Notes under the pieces: generated by a model
Seen by the model: only the letters and a program-made list of their open reading frames with translations
What the model was told of the DNA's origin: nothing
The model's database searches: none
NCBI GenBank assembly: GCA_900618425.1
Contig: UZAN01039379.1
Coordinates: 95,185-159,184 of the forward strand
DNA: 64,000 nt
From: Echinostoma caproni
Lineage: Eukaryota; Platyhelminthes; Trematoda; Plagiorchiida; Echinostomatidae
Direction of reading: 5' to 3'
Shown: piece by piece, positions 1 through 14,200 of the stretch
Layout: every line of letters begins with the position of its first letter
How positions within the stretch are numbered: position 1 is the stretch's first letter
Made by a program: the position numbers and the translations under genes

Positions 1-940
1 TCTTCGGTCGGAGTTCAACCTTCTACGATTAGACTCTTGGCCAACTATTTATCCAACCGTCAGCAATTCACACGCTACAAAGGTCATACATCTTCATTGC
101 TGCCCTCCTCACAAGGTGTACACCAAGGCGCCAATTTATCTCCTTTTCTATTTCCTGCTTACATTTCCTTCTATGCCTGTGAGCAATTCTTCCCTTCTCG
201 TTAAATATGCAGACGATCCAATAGTCGGACTGCCCTACCTTAACCCATCATTTGAAACCACTCTACGAGAAGACGTGTCATAAATAGTTGGATGGTTTCA
301 ACAAAGGAACCTCCACATGAACCCTCCAAAATGTAATGACGTATTCTTTCCCTTTTGAAAGGGCAAAAGTATTGTGAATTATCAAATGCCAGCCGGCCTT
401 TATCTATCCTAGTGACCAGAAGTAACGGCAACCGTCTGTCAAAAACCTTGGCAATATTTTCAACCCTATTTTCATCTGGTCTGACGTTTTTCTGAAGGTC
501 AGGAGGCTCACGTTTCATGTCTTACGTCTTAAATCACTTTCATTCCAAACCATCTCATAAGGCGTTTTGTTTTGCTTGCGTTTTACCTTACTGGATTTAT
601 GGGTCCCCTGTTATCTTCCCTGGTCTTTTTAACAAGGACCTCAAACTCATGTCCCGATCCCTCCAGTCTTTGTGGATTTGTAGTCTCATTCCAAAGAAAA
701 CATCTGGTACAGTATGTGGTGACACATCAACTCAAGTCCTGTAAAAGGTTATTCAACAAGATTTTATCTGATGTTTCCCATACTGTTTATTCCACCCTTT
801 CTCACTCATCCACCTATTCCACTCACAAACTTATTAAGACACGCACTGAAGCTTATAGGCAGTCTATAGTCTCGTATCTCGCCAGATTGTTAACAAACAA
901 TGAACTCGTTGCAGGAAATCTGCGCCAAACGCTAAACTAA
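1..940 (+). mobile_element. CR1/L2-like LINE fragment, reverse transcriptase 3' half (degenerate)
   Basis: Frame 1 opens inside a reverse transcriptase and reads through the segment before the catalytic box, with 'SSQGVHQGANLSPFLF' like the PQG..LSP.LF motif. A frameshift near 195 leads to the catalytic box 'VKYADD' and then 'LHMNPPKCND', the usual N-P-x-K-C segment. Further stops and shifts follow. The C-terminal end is open at 572-940 and closes with 'SYLARLLTNNELVAGNLRQT' before a TAA. That C-terminus aligns with the minus-strand LINE at 53.2 kb ('PYLARFLTNADLVAE'), so both are copies of one family. The 5' part lies outside the window. Non-LTR retrotransposon RT is clear. The CR1/L2 placement is inferred from motif style. 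It cannot encode a working protein. Confidence 0.82.
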
Positions 941-3900
941 ATCAATCATAAACACCCGGGTATGCCATTGGTTTCTGATGTTGCTGTCCTTTTTCGCGTC
1001 CTTTATTTGTTGCATTGTAATGTTTTTTTTCACCTTTTGTTAACAAACTGTGGTTATGTGGTTTCTGAATATTCACCTCTCGAAGTGTATAAAGCCATTC
1101 CTTGACTTGAATTGAACTGCCACTGTCTGGATCCGATTTTGAGAAAGCAAACTCTGCTACTTGGTGAGTTACATCTCACAGATGTGGGGCGTCGCAGTGA
1201 ATACAGGAGGTTAAATTGACCCCTACCCAAGATGAGACATTTAAAGCGTGTCATGTACCTGGATTTGAAGAATCACATGATTTATACAGTTGCTCTGGTC
1301 ATGCACGTATATGATGCAAAGACTTGACAGTTACATGAGAAAGATAAGCTAACGCTGTCGTTGTTCAATCACCGCTGTCCATGTCGCCTTGGAACAGTGT
1401 GCCGACCAAGCCACGCCGAGGTTAGGCGAACCGTATCCGGTGAACGGGGTCACGCAATGATAGTAGTTCTCCTGACCTTTATGGATTATGATGGCCTACA
1501 CATGTGTTCCACATGTCCCAGTATAATCTTACTCTGGTTGTGAAAGTTTTCGGGTCAGATGGCGGTTGCCTGTGTCAGAGAATAATCTGTCGTAAGAGCA
1601 TAAAAACGTTGATCATGAAAAACTGTCCAATAGGTCGAAATGTGGGTCTCATGACCGACTTGATCCACGATTAGAAACAACGAGGGATTCAGCTAAATGA
1701 CTTATTCGGTAGTGCTTGAGCAGCTATTAACAGTATGCACACATGTGGTTCCCTGCACCGGTAACGCCTTCAGTTTTAACATTCTACATCATCGGCCCAG
1801 TTAAAAATGCAATTAACATGTGGCACCAGCAACTCTTAACCCATATACTGACATGCGACATTCATTCTGGTGCTATAGAACTTTGTACTTACAATCGTAT
1901 ATTACTTGTTTCGGCATCGTTTTGGATGGAAAAATAAACCGTGCATCTTTTCAATTCATCTGGACCAATTGATTACAAAGTCAGTTCCGAGGAACCTGAA
2001 AGAATCATTGCACAGTTACTGGCGATTTGTAATACAAAATAAGAGAAGACTGAAAGCAACATGTGATGAGAGATATACGATAAATGATAGAACTATGTGG
2101 AAGAAACACTTCAGGCAATGCAAATATGATAAAATTGGAGAATATATGAGTGAAACGTTTTCGGAATTGAGCTAGATGGGTACCATGCGAGGAAGGGGAA
2201 ACGGAATATCCGAGAAAAAAAAACGGAAAGCACATGAACTACCCCGCCGGATTGGAAGAATTGGACATATAGCAGCACCATTTAAAACAAGGTGCAAAAG
2301 AACGTAGAGAACTTAAATCTTCAGGAGGTGAACTATATTTTTGGACACACCAACTTTCATCTGACTCATCCGAAGGAAGCAGAATCATCTCATGCGAAAG
2401 TGTTTCTGTTTGAAATGATGATGCACTGCTACCGTGTTCCCTTTAAATTTTATTATTTTATTATTACTTTAAATTTATTTTGTTATTAAATTTGCGTAGA
2501 ACAAAAAAATTATGTTTGATTGTTCATAAATGTCAAGCTCAATGGGGAGAAGCTTACTGTCTCCTAAAATAACATATTTCGTCCGATTAAATATCTTTTG
2601 CAAGCGGATTATAGCACGCTATTGTGTCAGGAAGTTGTCGATTGGATACGTGGCACGTAAGAACAAAACAGAATTTGGCTCGATGCATTTCCTTAGCGAA
2701 TTCATCACGTTTGCGCAGTATTACGGATAAATGGCTTGACATCTGCTGTTTACTAACGGTGGAAACCTGTTGCACTGCACGACCTCGGCGTACATTCACA
2801 TTGCCTTGGGCGCCGCGGACAAGANCCCCCCCCCCCGTCCTTACTTCGTTCCCTTCAGTTTTTGCGCGTAAAATCATCAGACACAGTATTGTTCGCGGTA
2901 AGCAGAAACAGAGCGTGTGGAAACTCGAGCCAAAAATGTTTACGTGTGGAAGAACCTTGTAGCTTGATAAAGTCACGTCCTTTTGCTTCGCAAATCTATT
3001 GTCAAACCCCGGTCCTGCTGAGCACCCATTGGGGGATGATTCCTTACAATCACACCATCGCCGCATCCCTGCCTTTTCGTCATCCATCCATCCACGAATC
3101 GCCTCGAAAATACGAGCTAACCGTCATCGTGCAGAGCATTGTTACCGACTTCGCTGCACTACTTGTTCGCATTAACATATATATGTATGGGTGGTTAACA
3201 CATTTACTTGAGGCCTGCATTTAAGTGTTTAGTCATACGATCCTAAGCGTATTCGGTGAGCTAAAAGAATAAATGCAGTGTACCTTTCGTTCAGTGTTTA
3301 TCAGCTCGACGAAACCAAGTCATACAGAAACCAACAGGTTGAAAAACCTAATGTCGATACATATCGTAATTTCAGCAAATGGGCTCAAATGTCAAAGTCT
3401 GCAAACAATACAGTGAAACGTACCTCATATTCCAAAACAAGTCCATTGTCGTAGAAACATTCTATTATTGGCTTGCGTACAATTTCATGAACCAGGTTGA
3501 ATAGAAACGCAAGGGAATCCGCGGACAGTGATCCGAATTTGCGTTAAGCTGACATTAATCGTTGCTCTAATCAGTATCAAATATGCACTGATGGTGCTTA
3601 AATTGTCCATTACTCAAAGTCACGACATCTAGTTTGCCGGTTTCCAAGTGTAAATAGTAAATTCCCTTCGGTTTAGATCTTCTGTTGTTGTAATGTTTAA
3701 AAGTAATTTGTTTTTGTTACCTTCTGTAAACATTTTTGGCGCCAAAGTTCATCCGCGTTGTGTCCCCATTCTGCCCCCTGAAATTACTGTCACACCAGCG
3801 TTAGGTTTTGCAATCTTATCATCGACCTATTGACCGAATAACGGCCAAGGGGAGATGTTCAGTTTACGTTATAGTAGCTATTCACTTTTTTGTGGTAAGA

Positions 3901-6900
3901 CGCAGCAGCCATACTTGTCAGTATAGGCACATTTAAAATAAATGTGCACGCGAGATTTATTACGAAAGAAATTGTCATATGCATCCAATATAATCGGCAT
4001 ACTATCAAGATAAGATCATACTCCTTGATGATTTTCACGATTGCTGTCAACTTTTCCTTTTGTTCAAATCTTATCCAGACTATTTTTTCTGTATCTTATC
4101 TGAAAATAAATCTCTAAAAAAGATGTGCTTGTATGCCACATACCAGAAAGAAAGTTGTTCAGTTGAGAAGGACGTCTGGAATCACCTTTGGTTAAAATCG
4201 ATCAAAGTAACAGAATATGGAAGAGTTAGCAAACTGCGTGTTAGACTCGTGATTGGGGAAAAGCGATTGACAGTTTTGTTTGTCGCACAGTATTTTGCGA
4301 CCAAAATACCCAGTGAATACAATTTAAGGTTACTAGAATAAAGAATTTTAACTTTTTCAATCTGTGTAACAAACCAAAGACCACTTATGCTAATTTCCAC
4401 CGTTCGATCAGTGTAAAAAGATGCATAATTTGAGCAATTATTTTGATGAAACATTTAGACGTTTTCTACGATTTCTATTCATAATACAACCCTTAAGTTC
4501 AGTTTTTCGTGGCACTGTTTTTTTGAAGCCATAAATGATTGCTGTTTTGCTGTAAAAAAGCACAACTCAACCAAATTAGATGTCTGGCCGTATTTGTGGC
4601 TCATCATCCATGAGTAATTCAGATAAACAAATTTGTGTGCAAAATCGCCCATTCGAAATGGATCAAAATAGAAGCAAACATTACATTTCATGAATCATGT
4701 TTAAAATATTTCACTTAATAACGCCACCTCCGTAAGTACTTTTCCACACAACTTTCATTATGTACAAGGAGATATTACTTATTTGTCATAAGCAGTGTGG
4801 GATTTTGTGACCAGTCTCCGGATACTGTTCCAAGGTAAGTCGAGAGGTATATGTTTGCATCCACTTTATTTGGCATGCCTCCTACGATGTTATCCCTTCA
4901 TATTTCACTCTTCCAGAGTAGACCGAGATATTTCATCGGAACATCTGAAATGTAACGAAAAAAGAAAATAAAAGAAAATAAAACTGCTATAGAAAATGCA
5001 ACATTTTTGTGCGTGATTCATTCATTTAATTGATATTCTCCTTTTACTGGAAGCTGTAACCGGCGTTTTTATACCAGAGTCAACGGAAATCAATTCAGGC
5101 AGAATAAAAAACAGGAGAAAAGCAGCTTCTATGTCTTACCGATGAACGAACTGCGGAGCATTGGTGTTTTTGTGATTCAAATGGTCTATACTAAGTATAT
5201 CTTGTAGCCCAGTTCCTAAGTGGGAGTAATTCACAGCGGAAACCACTTACAGAGTCAAGCCTATTCAAGTTATATAGATGAATTAAAGTGTAAAGTAGAC
5301 TTGAAAAATGCCACTTTATCCCCGGCCTTGCCGAGGAGTTAAGGGGGGGAGGGGGGGTCTATGGTCACAAGCGGAAAGAAGAACAAAACCCAAAAATCGG
5401 GATTGTTTTCCTGGTGAATGCATAGGCGTAAAAGTTGGTATACTCACCCGCTTGTAAACAAACACACATGGAAGAAACTTAAAGGATAGATGATTAAAAA
5501 GGTTAGTGTAAGGATAACTAAAGAAAACGAGGAGAAACTCGGAAAAACTCACAGAAGCAAACAAGACTGTTTTTTCTTTACGTCATCGTACAGTATTTCA
5601 TTTTACCATGTATGCGTATGTCCCATTATACCGTATTGGATTTCAAAAGACAGAACAGCATTATTGCCACTGGGTTCTGTTTTGAGCCGCCTCTCCCGGC
5701 TTCTCGAACCAACGCGAAACCTCAGGCTTTGGTCACTAATGTCGAAGGCTATTGGCAACAATCGAGAACACGATCGAAATGACATTTTTATATCGCTATT
5801 CCGTATCCTCATCTGACCGCCGCAAAGCCACTTCCAGCCTTGCTCAGCACGTTTGAAGAGAGTACGGAGAAATGGATCACGTGCGGGCCAGTGTAAAACA
5901 TGGACGAAAAACGGGAGTGCTGTAAAGTGATTTCTCCTGATAGAGAAAATCTATCGGCACTTAACACAGGACAAAGAATTTTGCGATTGTCCTCCTCGTG
6001 TTCCCACTGGACATGAGCAGTGACGCGTAGGAATCAATGATGGGGTACAGAATATCGATAAGCTTGCACAGCGCGAAAAGTTTGACCAGATTGGGGTCAC
6101 CGCGGACTGCAGATTACTAGTGACTTCCTGAAACGATTTACCGCTATTACATGTTCCCATTGGTAAAAACTATGTTCACACACTGAACGAACGTATTGGA
6201 AGTTATAAGCACATTCGGGGAATTTGTTCGCAATAAAGATGAGCAATAATGTGCAAATCACTGAGGTATTCCTTGACAAGGTGAACAGCATACATCCCAT
6301 GGGTTCTGTGCATTGTTACACAGATTTAAGAGTGTACTGAAACAAAAAAGTGACAAATTGTTGATCACCAAACACTTCAGTGAATGACAACAATTGACGG
6401 AGAAGTTTAAGATTCTTCTGTGGACCATAAACGGTCTAATTTTCTTCCCTTTCTTTGATTTGAGGGCAAAAACGTAGAACAGAATTTATGGTAGACCTGA
6501 CTTTTACTGCAGCTGATTCTGTTCCCTATCCTGGTATGTGATAGAACAAACTACTTTCACTTGCGTGGGTTTGATTAGGAAAAAAGGCAGTTTTTCCACG
6601 CTTAGAATGCCGTTTGTGCCAACCAAACCTGCTGTGCATGAATTGGCAAGCAAGAACTGCGCTACCTAATCCCAGAGAATTGGGAACCTGGTAAAACGAA
6701 GAGTAATTTTTTTGGTTCTACTTGTTGACCGGGTATTTCCTTCCAGTGGTGTGAACAGCATTCAATAAAATTGAAAACAACTAACTCCACGCATTACCGG
6801 TATTGCCAATAAATGCCGATTTGTATGTTTTCATAGCAATATTAATGAAATAGATAGAAACAAATGCACATCAATATGCGTTTAATGTTGCTAGTTTTAT

Positions 6901-9789
6901 TTCCTACTCAAGATTAATTGGTCATTAATTTTCAAGGTCTAATTAAACTGTTATATTTTTCCTAAGGAATGAAGCTGAGAAACATTCGTCATATGTAAAT
7001 TATCATTCTAGCACATTATCTTCAGTAGCTCAGTTCATTTGATCACTTTAGGAAGGTTATGTAAATTTGGATTTACATAATTTCGCTAGAATATTTCAAA
7101 GTTTCTCTACAAATGATCAGAAACCTCATTGTTTGCATAATATCCGATACGACGTTAAACATATGCTCATATTTTTATTCCATTGCGGTTTATTTTAAAT
7201 GCATTCAAAAGGAGACATCCACAACAAGACATTCTTGAAACAGTTGTGATGGGCAGTTGATTGGCTCGTTTTGTGCTCAATTTTCCCCCGGAATTTGCCA
7301 GAAAGTGGGTCAACCAGAACAGATGCGCAATCCTCACCAACCTCCCCAGCCCAGCCTGAATGAGGGGAGGTGAGGGACACAAAAGACGGGCAGTACATCT
7401 GTCAGAGAGAGAAAGTGACGGGGCTACAATACGCATGATCCGATTTATCGTTCCACCAGAATCAAACGTTCACTGGACAACCCGGTGGCTCAGACTTGTA
7501 CCTCTATCGGCTTTTGATCAAACCCATGAAGATTGACAGGACCGGACTTATCAGAGGAATATCGATGGTTATTGTGGGAGAGAAGAATGGGATAACGTTT
7601 GATAGTTTTCACAAAGCAAACCTATTCAAGTGCTTCTTATACACTTTCAGAGGTTGACTCAGTTGACAGAAATCTTGAAACCTAGCCCTCGTTTGTCTGT
7701 TGTTCATTTGTCCAAAGTAGAACAGTTAAAACGAAATGTCAGAAGTACAATCTCATAATCCTCCCGAACTTAGTGTAGATGCTAGCTGATTCCACAATAT
7801 TTCAAGGCTGTTTACTCGATCTATGTTTTAGCAAAGTTCCTTTAACTCGGTTGTCTGTTTAGAAACATTTTTATCTTGTATGAGGCTATTGCTCATGACG
7901 TGGAATATACTATCATGTGAGTAGTAATATAATGTAATATTCGAAACATAACTCTTTCCTTCAGAATACTACATAGTTCAAATGAACCCCATGCATGCAT
8001 AAATACACACAGAGAGGAGGAGATATTGGATGGCGCACCATCCAGTGAGTATGGGTAAAACCAACAGTTTTCCTGTTTCAAATAGGGGAACAAGGAGTTT
8101 TCCGAAATGAATGATGCATAATTTTATGGGCAATTGCAACGTATCATTGGGAACTGGATTACATTAGACTAAAGATCGCTTACTCATTACGTCTAAGCTT
8201 GGATCGACGGTAATTGATCGTAATCTACCCTTGTTTCTTTAAACAGGACACCAAACACAGCTCTGAAAAGGGTCATAGTCAAAGTTTAAGCTCTGGTCAC
8301 TCAGAGCGGCAGATCACATTTGATCCTAAAAAATGCATACTGTGCCCATCACCTCAATGAAGTGTGGCTTAAATTGCACATGAAGGTCAGTTGGGGAACG
8401 GTGACGAGCGCTCCAATTGCGGAATACTAACGGGAAGCACCTGTGAGCCCAAATGTGCACTATTCTCACCAATTGGTTAATTTCCGTAAATCTGTTCACT
8501 TGACCGATAGCGCGTTCGGACACTCATTTTTAAATTACTTAGTGACTCAGTTCTCGATATATTGAAATTAGTTCAGAATAGTTGGAATAGTGTGGAATAA
8601 CACCGGTTTATCAGTTCGGAAGAGAGTGGAAATTATTTTTCAAGCATTCGTCAACCGTGATTCTAACAAGAAGAACTCTGTTGAAATTAGATAATTAACT
8701 AGGGTAGTTCATTCTGATTATCTTGATGGTTATGTTTTGAACCATATAGGCTGTGTAATTTCCCCAACCCATGACATACCACTATGGCTATATTCTGATC
8801 ACTTGAACTGTATTTATAATCTAAGTGTTTTTCAAACCAACGGATATTCACGTGACGATATCGTCCAACAAGATCAAATTACCCCGATCTTATTTGAATA
8901 TATTCGATTGATAAAAAGCGGAGGGTGTTAGTGGTCATCAATTGGGTTATAGCAAAAACAGTTCATTCATCGTCCCTAGGTACATGGCATAAGAAATCCG
9001 AAAATAGGCGAGTGTGTGAGGGCAGTTTTCTAATTAAACAAATTGTAATAAAACCGGACAGTAATGCGTGGCCACAATCGTTAGTCATTGGAATAGAATT
9101 GGGGCTTTCCATCACTCCAGATAGACTTCTTACCTATCGTTTTCACAAATGATTCACAGAAATCAAAACACCCGGAACCAGATGGCAAAGTCTCGCGTAA
9201 TTTTCGAATCCACGATTTGATGTGTTCACCTTATTCTGTCAAACAAAATGTTCTATCAGTTAAATTCTTTCCCTTTTGGTGAAAATCTCATCCCGCCTAC
9301 ACCATCTGTCAATATTCCTTTTCAGATATTGGAACGTTGCTCAGCCTAAATTGTCCGTTCTTTTCGCTTAGGCTGTCTCATCCACAACTGTGACTTATGT
9401 GTGATCAACCTCCAAAAAATCTTAAAGGTCAATGGTTGATAACAGCACTATCGGCAGTGGTGCTTAGTCGGAGGAAAATGGATAGCTGTATATAAACCAC
9501 CTAAAATAGTATTGCCTCATTTTCACTTGGACGTGATAATGAGGAAAAAGCACCGATTAAGTCTTGAGCTTCCAGGGCAACTTCACTTAATCATTCATTC
9601 ACCGCTTACTATACCGCATACTTTACCTAGTATGGAGGTGATTCGCTTTTAGTAGTTTGGACTTAGCTTTTTGGGTTTTCTAAATTTCGTTAGATCAACT
9701 TTTTTGAAAGAGTGAACCAATTTGAATCCCATAAATATCAGTGTTCATAACATTCAGACCCAATCGTCCGGTACACAACCACAGGCATC
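941..9789. other. Intergenic or intronic DNA without a recognised gene
   Basis: All open frames here are short, overlap each other on both strands and show no family motifs. The longest is 166 codons at 2587-3087 (minus); it spans an N in a C-rich run at 2825 and overlaps an equally open plus frame, so I do not call it a gene. A G-rich stretch lies at 5341-5357. A weak tRNA-like string ('ggtggctcaga' near 7484, then 'gatcaaaccca') may be a very old SINE. Nothing else was recognised. Confidence 0.5.
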
Positions 9790-9939
9790 CATACTCCAAC
9801 CACAAACCAATCTTTGCCTCTGTCCACCAAATCACAAGTCATTTACCAGATTGAAAATAGATGCGGAGGATCTTACATTGGCAGACTAGAAAGGCAGTTA
9901 CAGACACGGATCCATGCTGGGTTAGACACCGATTGACCA
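9790..9939 (+). mobile_element. Penelope-like element fragment: GIY-YIG endonuclease core
   Basis: The frame from 9790 to the TGA ending at 9942 contains 'VIYQIENRCGGSYIGRLERQ' followed by 'LQTRIHAG'. This fits the Penelope GIY-YIG pattern: V-Y-x-I, then C-G-x-x-Y-I-G, then R-x-L-x-x-R-I-x-E-H. The histidine of the usual R-I-x-E-H is kept as R-I-H, but the E-H pair itself is lost. In the family this domain lies C-terminal to the reverse transcriptase and helps cut the target DNA. No RT motifs were found upstream, so this is a short relic. Bases downstream to about 10080 may continue the element in other frames. It differs from the copy at the window end, suggesting a second lineage. Confidence 0.62.
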
Positions 9940-9942
9940 AAT

Positions 9943-12900
9943 CAAAGTTTATTCTTCAATTTGACCCCTCAAAATCATGCACACGTATCACTCACCACTA
10001 ACAAACCCAAGGACATTGCATTATGACCAACCCCCGCCCTAACCGAAGGCCATACAACGCACAAACGGCCTAGGTCATTTAACGAGCGATATATGTTGAT
10101 GACCAATCATGATCCGGACCGGACAAGCCAACTTAGGATCCTTTATGCTAACGCCAACGCTTGTCTTCTTAAGTTCGTGCAGTCTGTTGCAATTTGAAAA
10201 CGAAAAGCTCACCAGTGTGTTTGTGTGTGAGTGCAAAAATCTGTCAGCCACTAGACTGGCCTTGGCAGCGGTAAACATGTGATGATTAGTCCCTGTCGTA
10301 TTCGTGTGTAACCTCATGTACCGGTTAACGATAGAGACTGTAGCATTTGAGATACAACGAAATCTACCTTGGCATAAATAATGCAACCTAGGTTTGTTAT
10401 ACTCTTTATTCAAGCTTATCTTGGGATATAAAAGTTTCCGTTTGACGAATGTTAGTTGTCTACAAGAAAATAAAATCAACAATTTTTCTACAATCACGTT
10501 TGGCTGTTTGCCTTACACCATCCGATTGAACTGGGTAATCTGCTATCCAAAAGATTATCAACACATACTATTCCCTAATTGTATTTAGATCCCATCATTT
10601 GCAAGCTCCTACACAGACAATATCCCTCGTGAATTTTGTTTACGGATGATATCTACACGAGAGGTTCACCTACACCTAATGGGATTTCATATGATACCAA
10701 TTGTTGAAATATACGTTCCTCATATGTATGCTGATTTTCACTTTGATCTACTCGCACGATACCCGGGGAAAATGGAATGGGTTTCACACATTTCACACAT
10801 TCACACAAAAACGAACATAATCCCCGTATTTTTTTTGCAAACTGCACTCTAAGCACTCTGTTTATGTTTTATCGTCTAGGCGGGATCAAATGATGTGCCA
10901 AGTGTGTGTGTGTGCGCGCGCGTTAACGTCCTCGACTCATCCGAAATGGAAACCTTCTCTGATCCCGTTGGGAAATTATACGTGCAGTCGGGGCGAAAAA
11001 CACCGATCAGCGCAATAGGACGCGCATCATTCGAGCAGACTTTGGTGCGCGGCGAACGCTCTTACTTATCCTTTTTGAACAGGTCTCGCAAATATGTGCT
11101 TGTGTTTCCGTTGCATCCGCTACGACACTAATGTAGTCCGTGGAAAATAGCAACCGTATTCCGTAACAAAACAGTCCGTCCAAATTTTACCATCCTGCTT
11201 TCAAAACCTACCTGTTCATCTCTTCACATACAGTGCTCAGCACATTATACGAATATGTCTAGCACAGGATGCGTTCAACCGGCAGGAGTTGCTTACCTGT
11301 CAACTTTCTTCCTGTAAAAATCGAAACAAAGTAACCATCGTGATATTTCGAAGTCAAAGTGTTTTGTTTGAGTCACTCAGAATAGGGAAAATAGCAGATT
11401 GTCAATAGGATTATTTTGGATTCCGGCAATTTGCCTATAACTTACCATTGTAGTTCTGTAGTTCTTTTTTAGACAAAATTTATCTACACTGAATCTGACA
11501 AAAGATTTTATTTCATAGGTATCGAACATTTCCTTTGTCCGTTGTAATCTTAACGAGCCATTTGAACTGAAAATCAGTAGAGTAGGTTAAGTTGAACTTC
11601 TGTTCAGTTTGTCGTGCCAGACATGGTTGGCACCTGAATATCTCACCGGATCTGCAAGATAGCGACATGTTTACTTTCTGTATACCTTACCACGTATGCA
11701 TTTCAATCTGAGCCGAAGACATTCTTAAAGGGTTTCATTATTGTAGTACGGAGGGTTTCGATTATTCTTTATGCCATTCAGAACAACGAGATCTCTATAT
11801 GCATTCCTTGACCATGTAACCCAGGGTTAAGTGTTTTGCATTTCAGCTAAATCGTTTTCCCTTAATGTCCAGTTATGGATGCCAGAATAGTACGTATCTG
11901 AAGTGAGTACCACTGAGGATCGAATAGCCCGCCAGCACAATTTTTCTATCAATAAAAATATTTTTACAGTGACTCAAATGTATTCCTATAATTCGAGCAG
12001 TTGTATGGTACACAGAACCAGATAAGGAACGTATGGGTCGCAGAGGACAATTAAGCCTATAATATTCAGGTTACCTAAGCCGAATTGTCCTCAAACGACC
12101 CATGCATTTGTTGTCTGATTTTCTGTGCTCCTCAATTGCGTCGTGGTTCATACCCAAGATAGAACCCATTCTATGGAGAGAAAAAGGTGAATTTTGGTTT
12201 ACACGACACTGGATAGCTAGCCAAAATGGTAAAAATTATGAACCTGAACAACAAAATGATATTTATGCAGTAGGTGTCATCACTGCTCACTGACGAGCTA
12301 GTGGTTCAGAAGATTACCAAGTTCTGCGATTACACAGCAAAGAGCCAGTTAAACACCGTAATCCCGACATCATATATGAAAGAACCCGTTTTTGCGTTAC
12401 ACAATGAACGTTCGTTTCATACGCAAAGAAACAATGAACCACCGTATCATTGATGTTGCATTGGGCTCACAATCTGGCTCATTACCAGCAACCAATTTTA
12501 TGGCTAGTTTGGAAAACCGCGATGTAACAGACAATATACATTAGGTGATTACTCATTGTTTCTACCTTGTTGAAATTCAAAAGTTCTTAATGGAGATTGA
12601 GAACATCGGATATATTCCCTTTCTCAGGATACTGCCTTTCAGAAAATGAAGATGGGCTCCTTAAGAGAAGCGTTCAGAGAAAACACTTGGATTGGGCCAT
12701 AACATTCATTTCCACCACGAGATATTGATCAGGCCGGAACAAAACTTAGTGCCTTGTCTGGTCCAGTGGTAAAGAAAGGATCATTGTTTAGGTCATCCAT
12801 AGCATCTACAAAGCACTTTCCGACAAAATGGATAACCAAACAAGTGCATCGAAGAATACCTGAGAAAGGAAGCCTTGAAGGGGAGCTCTACATTGTCGAT

Positions 12901-13944
12901 AAGAAGAAGTTATTTATCAATCTAATTTTTCCCTATGGCCTTGTTAGTGAACTCTTCGAACCGATGATCATAAAAGTGGAATTCAAAGTATTCTACTCAT
13001 CTTATCCGGTCGTTGCTCAGAGACTGAATAATCAGTCAGTGTGTTTATCACTTAGCGTGCTCCTGTGGACCCGGTTAACTGAGTTGTTAAGGTAGGCAAT
13101 ACAGAAGTGGAGGAAAGGGCTACCGAAAGTCATCATCAATTGTAGGACTACTAATCAACATGCAGGATGTCGATAGGTCATTTGAGTTCATCTGCAGAAC
13201 CCTGATGAACCTACCTGAACTATTGTGACCAGCAGAAGCAGTAGCTGTGCTTATCCAGCGCCAGAAGCTGTGCAAATAAAAGTGATATGTTCACACCCTG
13301 AGGTTACCAGACGATGTGTCGTAATCAGCCGGTACTTTTTTAATTGGTGATCGACTGATCGTGCTGCATAATCAGATTAATCGAGTGATTGTCACACTGT
13401 AATTTTCCCTCGCTTCCCACAGTCCAGTTTGTGAATCTCAGCTGTTTTTTCTATCCTATGACACTACATTGTTGTAGAGGCTTAAAAAGAGGAATAACGT
13501 CATAACAATTATTTGCCTCAATTAGCTTTACGAAGACTCTTGAGTTACGTTTATTGCTGTTAATAGCTCCTAACCCCAATGTTGAATCCTAGTAGTGATT
13601 CATAAGTCAACTGGTTCAAAGATTGTTGTTCAAACGAATACACCTAGCGTTGTAAAAATTATATTTTATTAAAAAAAATACATTTTCCGTCACGGAGCAT
13701 ACCCATAGATGCGCATGACTGATGAGCAACATGTTCCACAAAAACTGTCGTGTGGTTCCCGGGAGATTCTGTCAAGTTATTTAGATACCACTTATTGCAA
13801 TATGTTTATACATATGCACACATATTTCCATGGACGAATTCCCTGAATTACTGTTGATTTAGTTTTTACATAGTTCAGACATTTAAATTTCCGTTTTAGA
13901 TTATCAGACCTGGAATAGCCCATTCGACGTTTCAGAGACCTAAT
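9943..13944. other. Intergenic DNA, no recognised gene
   Basis: Only short unsupported frames are present, the longest being 140 codons at 10075-10497 (minus) and 113 codons at 12754-13095 (plus). Neither shows a domain I recognise. A (TG)n/(CG)n run lies at about 10902-10921. Nothing else was recognised. Confidence 0.45.
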
Positions 13945-14200
13945 CAAATGGACTAATCCAAGCCTGGTACTCTAAAATGATTGAGCCATTCGCACAATCT
14001 GGTGACTGTAGACCGTAGAGCTCAAGGGTGAGAGTCTGAAGTCCCGACCCGAATGTTCGCGGTTCGAGTCCTGACAGACACACAAAAAGGATTCACTTAT
14101 GACGAGTCCCAACGGGGCGAAACATCTGTCCGGTGCTCTTTGCCGATCATACAAACTTTTCCATCGCATCTAAATTAACCTTTGGGTTTTTTTGAAATCA
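13945..14200 (+). mobile_element. tRNA-headed SINE family B, copy 1, with hammerhead domain
   Basis: The copy begins with a leader ('ggactaatccaagcctgg', 'attgagccattc') that recurs in other copies. It continues with a pol III B-box-like string 'ggttcgagtcc' at 14061-14071 and then a hammerhead-like segment at 14093-14136. The same order occurs on the minus strand at 27545-27800. The Schistosoma SM-alpha repeat has the same plan, a tRNA-like pol III promoter followed by a minimal hammerhead. The 3' boundary is approximate and no clear target-site duplication was seen. The element would be transcribed by RNA polymerase III and mobilised by a LINE in trans; this is inference from the structure. 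Confidence 0.68.
14093..14136 (+). ncRNA. Hammerhead ribozyme motif, SINE B copy 1 (probably inactive)
   Basis: The segment reads stem I remnant, TGACGA, stem II GTCC/GGGC around AAC, GAAA, a short self-complementary stem III, cleavage triplet GTC, then 'cggtgc'. The conserved C3 of the CUGANGA core is A here and stem I is mispaired, so self-cleavage should be lost. The layout is type I with a minimal stem III. Confidence 0.6.

Noticed and set aside
2587..3087. 166-codon frame on the minus strand
   Set aside because: It crosses an N in a C-rich run, overlaps an open plus frame, and shows no domain. Probably chance.
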